Assembly: GCF_018642165.1 (NCBI RefSeq)
Contig: NZ_JAHHZM010000004.1
Location: forward strand, 1 to 64,000
DNA from: Echinicola shivajiensis
GTDB taxonomy: Bacteria > Bacteroidota > Bacteroidia > Cytophagales > Cyclobacteriaceae
DNA: 64,000 bases
Reading direction: 5' to 3'
Shown here: one piece after another, positions 9,894-17,066 of the stretch
Layout of the letters: each line of letters starts with the position of its first letter
How positions within the stretch are numbered: position 1 is the first letter of the stretch
Notes under the pieces: model-generated
What the model was told of the DNA's origin: nothing
Database searches by the model: none
Seen by the model: only the letters and a program-made list of their open reading frames with translations
Made by a program: the position numbers and the translations under genes

Positions 9894-11810
9894 TTAGTAT
9901 TGTTTAATTAAATACATAATACGCAGCAGTTCTCCTACACTCCAGGCTTGTGAAATGGCTCCCTTTGGTCTGTGTGGCGGGTCACCATCATAAATTTCGG
10001 CAATGGTGCCTACTCCGTACTGGGACATGGTGTCATCGAAACCTTTGATCAGTTTTTCGATCATGTTTTTACCAGCTTTGCGGTGGATTTTTAGGTATCC
10101 TTCCACAAAGTGTCCCAATAGCCATGGCCAAACGGTACCTTGGTGATAAGCATTGTCTCTTTGGTACTGGTTTCCCTGATAATATCCCTTATAGGAAGGA
10201 TCATTAGGGGCCAATGTTCGTAGTCCACGTGTGGTCAAAAGGTTGAGTTTGATGACTTCTAAAACTTCAGCTTTTTGGGTGTCCTCTAAAGGGCTGAAAG
10301 GTAGTGAAGTAGCAAAAACCATGTTTGGTCTTATTGACCAGTCTTTTGTGCCGTTATTAATTACGTCAGCGAGGTAACCTTTATCCTCCAACCAGAATTC
10401 ATCTAAAAATGATTGCTTGACTTTTTGGGCCAAGTTTTCAATTTCCTTGTCACCGGTTAGTTCATGATAATAGCATAGGGCATTATACCAAAGGCTGTTG
10501 ATCTCTACAGGACAGCCTATTCTTGGGGTGACAGGTCCATCTGAGGTGACTGCGTCCATCCAGGTTAAGGCTATTCCCTTTTGACCGCCATATAGCAGTC
10601 CATTATCTTGAACCTTAATATTGAATTCGGTGCCTTTGATTAGGCCGTCTATAATACCTTTCAGTATAGTAAGGTAGTTTTTTGTTATGGTTTCCCGATC
10701 GCCGGTATATTGCTCATACTGCTGCCATGCCCAGAAATACCAAAGGGGGGCATCCAAGGTGTTCATATTGGTGGTGACTCCACTGCCGACGTTAGGGAAA
10801 AGTGCCCCTTTTATATCTTTGGACATGGTCTTCATGACCTCTAGGAAGGTTTCAGAATCTCCTTGTGTTAGGGTGAGTCCGGGTAGTGCGATAAAAGTAT
10901 CTCGGCCCCACCAGCCAAACCATGGGTAGCCAGCTATAACTCTCGTTTCGCCACCTCTGCGGGAAATGAATTGTCCAGCTGAGTTTTTAAGACAGTTTTC
11001 AAAATTATCCCTCGGAGTTCTTCTTTTAAGTTCCCTTTCGAAAGCTTCTTGCAGTAATTCGGGCTTGGCTTCTTCCAGTCCTGCAGAAAAAATTACAGAT
11101 TCTCCCTTTTTGATGTTGAATTCGAAAAAGCCAGGAACATAAAGGTCTTCTTTGTATTCATAGCCACGTTCCTTTTCCCTGATGTATTCTATATCATAAT
11201 ACCAATCGGGAGCTGGGACAAATTCATTTTCCTTGGAAATCTGCAAGGAAAGAGGGGAATAAGCTTCATAGAGTTTGAATTGAACTCCATTATCTACCTT
11301 CAGGTATTTCTTGTTTACATAGGTGTTGGCTTTGGAGAGTGCATGGTAGCCTCTAAATGCCAAAAATGGGCTAAGTCTTAAAGTGGTGGGTGAATGTGCG
11401 TCCAACAGTGTGTATTTGATCATCATCCTGTCCGCAGTGGTGTCCAAGATGATTTCTTTTTGTAAAACTACACCACCTACACGGTATATGAGGTTGGGGA
11501 TAGGTTCTGAACTGTAATCTTCCAAGTACTTATGTCCTCTGGGAGAATAAATGCCTGGATATTTACTGATGCCCAAGTTAAAGCTTGCGCCATGCTGGAT
11601 GACCGTTTCATGGATGGTGGATAATAATACATGGAGCTGACTGTCGATCTGCGGTTGCGGGGCAACCAATAATCCGTGGTACTTCCTTGTGTTACATCCG
11701 ATGATTGTTGTGCTGGTATAGCATCCTGAACGATTGGATCTAATGGTCTCTTTTTCTAAGGAATAATTGAGGTTAATTAATTCCGTTTTGTCGAAATGGA
11801 TGTAGCTCAT
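9894..11810 (-). CDS. Amylo-alpha-1,6-glucosidase (glycogen debranching enzyme)
   Basis: Removes alpha-1,6 branches from glycogen. The 638-residue form starting at the ATG at 11810 (MSYIHFDKTEL) is preferred. The longer frame back to 11897 begins inside the T tract of a terminator and encodes an atypical leader. The N-terminal GDE domain (about 10-250) carries NRSGCYTSTTIIGCNTRKYHGLLV. The C-terminal (alpha/alpha)6 domain has GWWGRDTFIALPGL, LTWMDAVTSDGPVTPRIGCP, VEINSLWYNALCYY and GTVWPWLLGHFVEGYL, which are signature segments. It is the first gene of a three-gene operon with a glycosyltransferase and GH57. Confidence 0.95.
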   Translation of the reverse strand: MSYIHFDKTELINLNYSLEKETIRSNRSGCYTSTTIIGCNTRKYHGLLVAPQPQIDSQLHVLLSTIHETVIQHGASFNLGISKYPGIYSPRGHKYLEDYSSEPIPNLIYRVGGVVLQKEIILDTTADRMMIKYTLLDAHSPTTLRLSPFLAFRGYHALSKANTYVNKKYLKVDNGVQFKLYEAYSPLSLQISKENEFVPAPDWYYDIEYIREKERGYEYKEDLYVPGFFEFNIKKGESVIFSAGLEEAKPELLQEAFERELKRRTPRDNFENCLKNSAGQFISRRGGETRVIAGYPWFGWWGRDTFIALPGLTLTQGDSETFLEVMKTMSKDIKGALFPNVGSGVTTNMNTLDAPLWYFWAWQQYEQYTGDRETITKNYLTILKGIIDGLIKGTEFNIKVQDNGLLYGGQKGIALTWMDAVTSDGPVTPRIGCPVEINSLWYNALCYYHELTGDKEIENLAQKVKQSFLDEFWLEDKGYLADVINNGTKDWSIRPNMVFATSLPFSPLEDTQKAEVLEVIKLNLLTTRGLRTLAPNDPSYKGYYQGNQYQRDNAYHQGTVWPWLLGHFVEGYLKIHRKAGKNMIEKLIKGFDDTMSQYGVGTIAEIYDGDPPHRPKGAISQAWSVGELLRIMYLIKQY

Positions 11811-11880
11811 GAAGTATTGTTTAGTGGTTTTAGTGGACCCTCTAAAATACTCCAATACTGTTAAAAGTAAAAAGTTTGGA

Positions 11881-11911
11881 CAAAAAATAAAGGTCATTAA
11901 ATAATGACCTT
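11881..11911 (-). terminator. Terminator of the 49-codon gene
   Basis: A perfect 10-bp inverted repeat (AAGGTCATTA / TAATGACCTT, two-base spacer) is followed on the minus strand by TATTTTTTG. It lies eight bases beyond the stop of the 49-codon ORF and separates that gene from the glycogen operon. Because the stem abuts a T run, it is a good Rho-independent terminator despite its short loop. Confidence 0.75.
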
Positions 11912-11918
11912 ATTAGTG

Positions 11919-12068
11919 CTATCTTATTATTGAGTTAATATGCTCCTTTTGTACCTCTTCAAAGTTTTTCAGAGATTCTTCAAATTTTGCCATATACATC
12001 TGAATATTTTTCAGATCTACCGGTTTTACCTTTGGAAAGGTAGGCGATGGTTTGAATAATGTAAACAT
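11919..12068 (-). CDS. Small 49-residue protein, unknown function
   Basis: An open frame of 49 codons runs from an ATG at 12068 to a TAG at 11919-11921. The product begins MFTLFKPSPTFPKVKP and continues as a predicted charged amphipathic helix (MAKFEESLKNFEEVQKEH). There is no signal peptide or membrane segment. It is isolated by the tRNA-His terminator upstream and its own hairpin terminator eight bases downstream, which is what a genuine short gene would look like. I do not recognise a family. It could be a Cytophagales-specific small protein; a chance ORF is the alternative. Confidence 0.6.
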   Translation of the reverse strand: MFTLFKPSPTFPKVKPVDLKNIQMYMAKFEESLKNFEEVQKEHINSIIR

Positions 12069-12140
12069 TGGGGTCAATTTTTGATTATACTAAAATTAAA
12101 GACAAATAATATGCCATATTAGTTTCTTCATTTTAGTGTA

Positions 12141-12171
12141 AAATAAAAACCCCTCATTTCTGAGGGGTTTT
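12141..12171 (-). terminator. Terminator of tRNA-His
   Basis: An 11-bp perfect stem AAAACCCCTCA / TGAGGGGTTTT with a four-base loop ends in TTTTTATTTT on the minus strand. It begins immediately after the tRNA 3' end. Confidence 0.9.
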
Positions 12172-12172
12172 G

Positions 12173-12246
12173 GGTGGAAGATCGGGTTCGAACCGACGAC
12201 CTCTGGTGCCACAAACCAGCGCTCTAACCAGCTGAGCTACAACCAC
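12173..12246 (-). tRNA. tRNA-His (anticodon GTG)
   Basis: Read on the minus strand, the sequence folds as a cloverleaf of 74 bases: D arm GCTC/GAGC, anticodon arm CTGGT-TTGTGGC-ACCAG with anticodon GTG, five-base variable loop, and T arm GTCGG-TTCGAAC-CCGAT. A G immediately 5' (12247) and C73 give the extra G-1:C73 pair expected for tRNA-His. Acceptor pairs 5-68 and 6-67 are both T-T mismatches. A full CCA is not encoded. It has its own promoter and terminator. Confidence 0.96.
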
Positions 12247-12288
12247 CGTTTTATATCTTTTAACCAGGTCTTTTCCCTGATTGGATTG

Positions 12289-12319
12289 CAAAGGTAATAC
12301 ACGGTTTTTTGCAAAACAA
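12289..12319 (-). promoter_or_regulatory. Promoter of tRNA-His
   Basis: On the minus strand TTG (12319-12317) is followed after 20 bases by TACCTTTG (12296-12289). This is a full -33/-7 match to the Bacteroidota consensus and points directly at the tRNA, about 40 bases downstream. It lies just past the stop of the dihydroorotase gene. Confidence 0.8.
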
Positions 12320-12332
12320 TAGGCAGAGAAAA

Positions 12333-13676
12333 TTATTTTCTGGAAAATTTCAACCTTTCACCTTTTTTCTCCTCATGGAATGTCTCGTTTTCGTACGCTA
12401 AGTGTCCGGAAACAATTGTGTGCGAGACTTTTGATTTGAAAGTTTGCCCTTCAAATGGTGCCCAACCACATTTGGAAAGAATATTTTCTTTTTTTACTTC
12501 CCATGGATTGTCCAAGTCCACCAATACCAAATCGGCATAATAACCCGGTCTGATATAGCCTCTTTTCTCTATTTCAAAAAGGATGGCCACGTTATGGCTT
12601 GTCTTCTGTACGATCTGCTCCAAGGTGATTTTTCCTTGGTGGTACATTTCCAATAGGGCAACAAGGTTATGCTGTACCAATGGACCACCTGAAGGAGCCT
12701 TGGTGTAAACATTGCTTTTTTCTTCTAAAGTATGTGGGGCATGGTCAGTGGCAATGACGTCAATGTGGTCGTCCAATACTCCCTTTAAGATCTCATCGCG
12801 GTCCTCAGCGGTTTTTACTGCAGGATTCCACTTGATCAAGGTCCCTTTTTCGTCATAATCTTCATCAGAGAACCAAAGATGGTGCACACATGCCTCAGCA
12901 GTAATCCTTTTTTCCTTCAAAGGAATGGTATTGTCAAATAAGGAAACCTCTTTTGCCGTGCTGATATGGAGGATGTGAAGTTTGGTACCGTGCTTCCTGG
13001 CCAAGTCTACTACACGCTTGGAAGCATCGTAGCAGGCCTCTGCCGAGCGGATCTTTGGATGGTATTTGACAGGGATGTCTTCACCATATTCTTCAAGGTA
13101 CTTGTCCATGTTGGCCTTGATCATATCATCGTTCTCGCTGTGGGTAGCGATGAGCATTTTACATTTTTCGAAAATATTTTCAAGGGTTTCCTGATTGTCT
13201 ACCAACATGTTTCCGGTGGACGATCCTTGGAAAACTTTAATTCCACAGATGTTTTCAGGGTCAGCTTTTAAAATTTCATCCAAATTGTCATTGGTGGCCC
13301 CTAGGTAAAAGGAGTAATTGGCCAATGATTTTTCAGAAGCGATTTTATATTTTTCCTCAAGAAGCTCGAGGGTAGTGGATTGAGGGACTGTATTGGGCAT
13401 TTCCATAAAGGAAGTGATACCGCCTGCCACGGCAGCTTTTGCCTCAGTGTAGATTTCCGCTTTATGGGTAAGTCCAGGTTCTCTAAAATGCACCTGGTCA
13501 TCAATCAGTCCAGGTAATAAGTATTTTCCTTCGCCATCTATAGTGATGTCCGCTTCAAATTCCTTTAGATTTCCACCTACGGAATAAATCAATCCATCCT
13601 TGATGAACACATCCCCACGGGTAATCTTACCTTCATTTACTATATTTGCATCTGTAATTAAAATACTCTTCGTCAT
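12333..13676 (-). CDS. pyrC: Dihydroorotase (class I type)
   Basis: Zinc amidohydrolase of pyrimidine synthesis that interconverts carbamoyl-aspartate and dihydroorotate. It has 447 residues, as in the long class I/allantoinase-like group. Visible motifs are GLIDDQVHFREPG (55-67), GIKVFQGSSTGN with the likely carbamylated lysine, ATHSEND, HILHIST, and IATDHAPHTLEEK with the catalytic aspartate. The usual HxH metal pair in DxHVHxRxPG is Q61-V-H63 here, so one ligand is glutamine. From memory, this Q form is common in Bacteroidota dihydroorotases, so it need not mean loss of function. The gene is divergent from the helicase and followed by tRNA-His. Confidence 0.9.
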   Translation of the reverse strand: MTKSILITDANIVNEGKITRGDVFIKDGLIYSVGGNLKEFEADITIDGEGKYLLPGLIDDQVHFREPGLTHKAEIYTEAKAAVAGGITSFMEMPNTVPQSTTLELLEEKYKIASEKSLANYSFYLGATNDNLDEILKADPENICGIKVFQGSSTGNMLVDNQETLENIFEKCKMLIATHSENDDMIKANMDKYLEEYGEDIPVKYHPKIRSAEACYDASKRVVDLARKHGTKLHILHISTAKEVSLFDNTIPLKEKRITAEACVHHLWFSDEDYDEKGTLIKWNPAVKTAEDRDEILKGVLDDHIDVIATDHAPHTLEEKSNVYTKAPSGGPLVQHNLVALLEMYHQGKITLEQIVQKTSHNVAILFEIEKRGYIRPGYYADLVLVDLDNPWEVKKENILSKCGWAPFEGQTFKSKVSHTIVSGHLAYENETFHEEKKGERLKFSRK

Positions 13677-13748
13677 TACTGTTTTGATTGGAGTGAAACA
13701 GGGTATTTAATTCCCCAAAATATAATTCGAAGCTAAAATTAATAAATC

Positions 13749-15113
13749 ATGTCTGATAGCCCGCAGTCTTTTGAGAATTTTAAAATAAACAAGCAGCTTT
13801 TAGAGGCTGTTAAGGAGGCGGGTTATGCCAAGCCAACACCCATTCAGGAAAAGGCCATTCCCTTGGCTTTGGCAGGACAGGATATATTGGGGATTGCTCA
13901 AACCGGTACTGGGAAAACGGCTGCCTATGTTTTGCCTATTTTGATGAAGGTAAAGTATGCCCAGGGTATGCATCCCCGTGCATTGATTTTGGCACCAACC
14001 AGAGAGCTGGTCATGCAGATAGAACAGGCCATTATTGAATTGGGTAAATACACCGATTTAAGGTATGTCTGTTTGTATGGCGGTATTGGTCCTACTGCTC
14101 AGATTGAGAAAATAGAGGAAGGGGTGGATATTGTGGTGGCTACCCCGGGAAGGTTCATGGATATTTATAGCAAAGGGAAAATCTTTGTGAGGGAGATCAA
14201 GACCATGGTGCTGGATGAAGCAGATAAAATGATGGATATGGGCTTTATGCCTCAGATTCGGGCGATTTTGGAGGTGATTCCAGTGAAGCGACAGAATTTG
14301 CTTTTTTCGGCTACTTTTTCTGATCGGGTAGAGAGAATTTCCGAGGAGTTCCTTGAGTTTCCTGAGCGGGTTGAAATAGCCCTGCAAGCTACTACTGCAG
14401 ATACTGTGGCCCAGACCAAGTATTTGGTGCCCAATCTAAAGACAAAGATCAACCTGCTTGATCATTTGTTGCAAAATGAGGAAATCAAAAGGGTGATCGT
14501 GTTTACCAAGTCTAGGAAAAATGCTGAGGCTGTTTACCAGTACTTGGAAAGAAGGAAACATGGTGAAATCAGGGTGATCCATGCCAATAAGGGTCAGAAT
14601 ACTAGAATCAATTCTGTGGAGGATTTTAAATCTGGTGATGTGAGGATTTTGGTGGCAACGGATGTTGCTTCCAGAGGTTTGGATATCAGTATGGTGAGCC
14701 ACGTGGTTAATTTTGATGTGCCATTGATTTATGAGGACTATGTGCATAGGGTTGGTCGTACAGGAAGGGCTGAGCAGGAAGGAGAGGCCTTTACTTTTGT
14801 CAATCCTGCAGAAGAATATCATTTTGATAAGATTGAAGAAATCATCAGAATGGAAGTGCCAGTGTCTGAAATTCCATCAGAGGTAAAAATTACGGAAACC
14901 CCTTTTGCGGAAAAGCAGGCCTATGCTAGGGAGATTGACAGCCAAATGAAAAAGGAGAACCCGGACTTCAAAGGGGCCTTCCATGAGAAAAAGCCAAGAG
15001 GAAACAAAAATCCGCACTATAATCCAGAGAAGAAAAAAGTCCGGGGCAATAAAAACAGCAAGGCCAAGAAGAATAGGAATCAGATGAAAAAGAAAAGCAA
15101 GGGCAAGAAATAA
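13749..15113 (+). CDS. DEAD-box ATP-dependent RNA helicase (RhlE-like)
   Basis: A 454-residue RNA helicase of the RhlE/DeaD type. In order it has a Q motif (ptPIQEKAIP), motif I AQTGTGKT, Ia PTRELVMQ, Ib TPGR, II VLDEADKMMDMGF, III SATF, then the second RecA domain with VATDVASRGLDI and motif VI HRVGRTGRAEQEG. After about residue 400 follows a Lys/Arg/Asn-rich low-complexity tail, common in RhlE-type helicases and probably an unspecific RNA-binding tail. Likely roles are ribosome assembly or mRNA turnover at low temperature. It is divergent from pyrC. Confidence 0.94.
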   Translation: MSDSPQSFENFKINKQLLEAVKEAGYAKPTPIQEKAIPLALAGQDILGIAQTGTGKTAAYVLPILMKVKYAQGMHPRALILAPTRELVMQIEQAIIELGKYTDLRYVCLYGGIGPTAQIEKIEEGVDIVVATPGRFMDIYSKGKIFVREIKTMVLDEADKMMDMGFMPQIRAILEVIPVKRQNLLFSATFSDRVERISEEFLEFPERVEIALQATTADTVAQTKYLVPNLKTKINLLDHLLQNEEIKRVIVFTKSRKNAEAVYQYLERRKHGEIRVIHANKGQNTRINSVEDFKSGDVRILVATDVASRGLDISMVSHVVNFDVPLIYEDYVHRVGRTGRAEQEGEAFTFVNPAEEYHFDKIEEIIRMEVPVSEIPSEVKITETPFAEKQAYAREIDSQMKKENPDFKGAFHEKKPRGNKNPHYNPEKKKVRGNKNSKAKKNRNQMKKKSKGKK

Positions 15114-15183
15114 AAAAAAAAAGATTATCAAGTAGTTAGGTGTGAGTATTGAGGTTATTGTATATAGAAAGTTGTACCATGCT

Positions 15184-15265
15184 CCTTGGAATTTTTAATT
15201 CCGAGGAAATATTTAAGAGGATTTAAAATCCTCTTTTTTATTGATTCAGGATTGCAAATCCTGAA
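15184..15265. repeat. Cluster of three GGATT/AATCC palindromes (REP-like)
   Basis: Three perfect or near-perfect inverted repeats lie within 82 bases. The arms are CCTTGGAATT/AATTCCGAGG (15184-15206), AAGAGGATTT/AAATCCTCTT (15215-15235) and TTCAGGATT/AATCCTGAA (15245-15265). A fourth half-copy AAGGATT follows at about 15279. Similar palindrome clusters resemble REP-type intergenic elements. The middle one is followed by a T run and can also act as the helicase terminator. Confidence 0.65.
15215..15240 (+). terminator. Likely terminator of the DEAD-box helicase gene
   Basis: The central palindrome AAGAGGATTT-A-AAATCCTCTT runs into TTTTTTA. It lies about 100 bases after the helicase stop. The almost loopless stem makes it a weaker terminator than the one at 15294-15333. 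Confidence 0.5.
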
Positions 15266-15293
15266 TAGCTCTTAGACTAAGGATTACTATACA

Positions 15294-15333
15294 ATAAAAA
15301 AACCGCAGAATTAGAACTCTGCGGTTTTTTTGT
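15294..15333. terminator. Bidirectional terminator between helicase and M28 peptidase genes
   Basis: The stem AAAAAACCGCAGA / TCTGCGGTTTTTT with an eight-base loop has A and T runs on both sides, so it can stop transcription from either of the two converging genes. Confidence 0.9.
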
Positions 15334-15367
15334 TTTTTGCCTTTAGGCTTTAGCCTTCAGCTTTTAT

Positions 15368-16867
15368 TTATCTCTCTCCTCGGTCATTGCTGCCATCCAC
15401 AGGAGTTCTATTTTCCCTGTTGGCCAAATCCCAAGCAGTATAGAAAATCAATTTTGCTCTTTTTTCCATCAGTTTGAATTCGATCTTGTCAACAGTATCA
15501 GACGGCTGATGATAGTCATCGTGTACACCGTTGAAGAAGAAGGCCACTGGAATGTTGTGCTTAGCAAAGTTATAATGGTCAGAACGGTAATAGAACCTGT
15601 TCGGATCGTCCGGAGCATCGTATTTGTAATCCAGGATCAGGTTGGTATGCGTGATATTATTGTATTCCAAGATGGTTTTCAGGTGTGAAGAAAGCATGTC
15701 CGATCCGATTACATAGACGTAATCTTGGTTTTCTGCATCCTGGTATTCATAGCCAATTCTGCCCACCATATCGATGTTCAGGTTATTGACCGTGTTTTCC
15801 AATGGGAATACAGGATTATCTGTGTAATATTCAGAACCCAATAATCCTTTTTCTTCACCGGTTACGTTCAAGAAAAGCACAGATCTTCTTGGCTTATGGC
15901 CATCTTTTGCAGCAGTAGCAAAAGCTTGGGCAATTTCCATTACAGAAACAGTTCCAGACCCGTCATCATCAGCGCCATTATTGATTTCTCCTTTGCTGTT
16001 GATGCCTACGTGATCATAGTGAGAAGAAACTACTAAGATTTCATCTTTTTTGTCAGTCCCTTCCAAGAAACCCATTACGTTTTCGGTGTCTACGATTTCC
16101 TTGGTTTTCTCTACCTTGTATCTTGCTTTTTGGCTTGCAATGGATTCAGGGTTGCTTTTGGCAGCTTCCTTCAACTCTTCAATGGTTTTGCCAAATAGGC
16201 TGGCCATTTTTTCAGAACTGACCATAAATACTGGTTTCTGATCAGTGGGTTTGTCAAATCCCATTCTTCCACTGTTGCTAAGGCTCTTGTACCTATTGGC
16301 AATTCGGTCAAAATTGGCTTGTCCTTCCATGGTAACCACAACTACTCCAGCGGCACCAGCATCCATGATTTTATTGATTTGATCTCCGGCACGCTGTCCG
16401 ATGGACCAAAGGCCAACCAGTTTGTCTTTAACGTCTACTTTGGCCAAGTTTTCATCGCTGGCAAGGCCTAGGTATACCAAGTCGGTTTTGGTTCTCTTTT
16501 TCATGTCCCCATCACCGATAAATACAAAGTCCTCGTTATTTACCAGGTTTTGTTTGCCAACTCTTAATTCAATGTTTTTCCACTTGACGGTTACCAAGTT
16601 GAATTTTTGATAATAGCTTCCATCTACTGGGCCTTCAAGTCCATTTTCCTGGTAAAACTTTGAAAGAAACTCCGCAGCAAGTTTTTGACCTTTTTTGCCG
16701 GTCTCACGTCCTTCTAATTCATCAGATGCCAAATAAGTCAAATACTCCTTTAAATCGGAGTCTTTGATAGTGGAGGCGTATTTTTCCACTATTGATGTTT
16801 GTTGTGCACTAACCTGCAGGGATAACAAAAGTCCCAAGGCGCTGGCCACGAAATAGTTCCTCTTCAT
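15368..16867 (-). CDS. Secreted M28-family zinc aminopeptidase with PA domain
   Basis: A 499-residue exported peptidase with a signal peptide ending in LQVSAQQ (about residue 22). Between about residues 110 and 250 lies a protease-associated-like insert (KVDVKDKLVGLWSIG..., AGAAGVVVVTM). The M28 catalytic part follows: SSHYDHVG with the first zinc ligand, NNGADDDGSGTVSVMEIA with the bridging aspartate, NVTGEEKGLLGSEYY with the catalytic Glu pair, NIDMVGR, and FYYRSDHYNFAKHNIP with the last histidine. It is probably periplasmic or secreted and supplies amino acids from peptides. It converges with the helicase gene across a shared terminator. Confidence 0.93.
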   Translation of the reverse strand: MKRNYFVASALGLLLSLQVSAQQTSIVEKYASTIKDSDLKEYLTYLASDELEGRETGKKGQKLAAEFLSKFYQENGLEGPVDGSYYQKFNLVTVKWKNIELRVGKQNLVNNEDFVFIGDGDMKKRTKTDLVYLGLASDENLAKVDVKDKLVGLWSIGQRAGDQINKIMDAGAAGVVVVTMEGQANFDRIANRYKSLSNSGRMGFDKPTDQKPVFMVSSEKMASLFGKTIEELKEAAKSNPESIASQKARYKVEKTKEIVDTENVMGFLEGTDKKDEILVVSSHYDHVGINSKGEINNGADDDGSGTVSVMEIAQAFATAAKDGHKPRRSVLFLNVTGEEKGLLGSEYYTDNPVFPLENTVNNLNIDMVGRIGYEYQDAENQDYVYVIGSDMLSSHLKTILEYNNITHTNLILDYKYDAPDDPNRFYYRSDHYNFAKHNIPVAFFFNGVHDDYHQPSDTVDKIEFKLMEKRAKLIFYTAWDLANRENRTPVDGSNDRGER

Positions 16868-17004
16868 TCTCTATATTTGAGTTATCACTGAAATTTGCCC
16901 ACTAAACTAGGCAATATTTTGTAAAAGTGTAAGCCCACTTATCAATATAAGCTGATATTGAGGAGAAAACTTGAAAAAGAAAATCATTATCAATCAATAA
17001 TTTA

Positions 17005-17012
17005 TACCTTTG
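17005..17012 (+). promoter_or_regulatory. -7 promoter element of gcvP
   Basis: TACCTTTG matches the Bacteroidota TAnnTTTG element and lies 54 bases before the gcvP ATG. A TTG at the usual 19-21 base spacing is not evident, so the -33 box is weak or absent. Confidence 0.6.
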
Positions 17013-17066
17013 CAAATCAGTATAAATTAAGGAATATTACCCGAGTATAATACGCGAATCTGGATT

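Noticed and set aside
11811-11897. Longer N-terminus of the debranching enzyme
   Set aside because: The upstream start lies in the T tract of the terminator of the preceding small gene, and the extra 29 residues are unlike the family.
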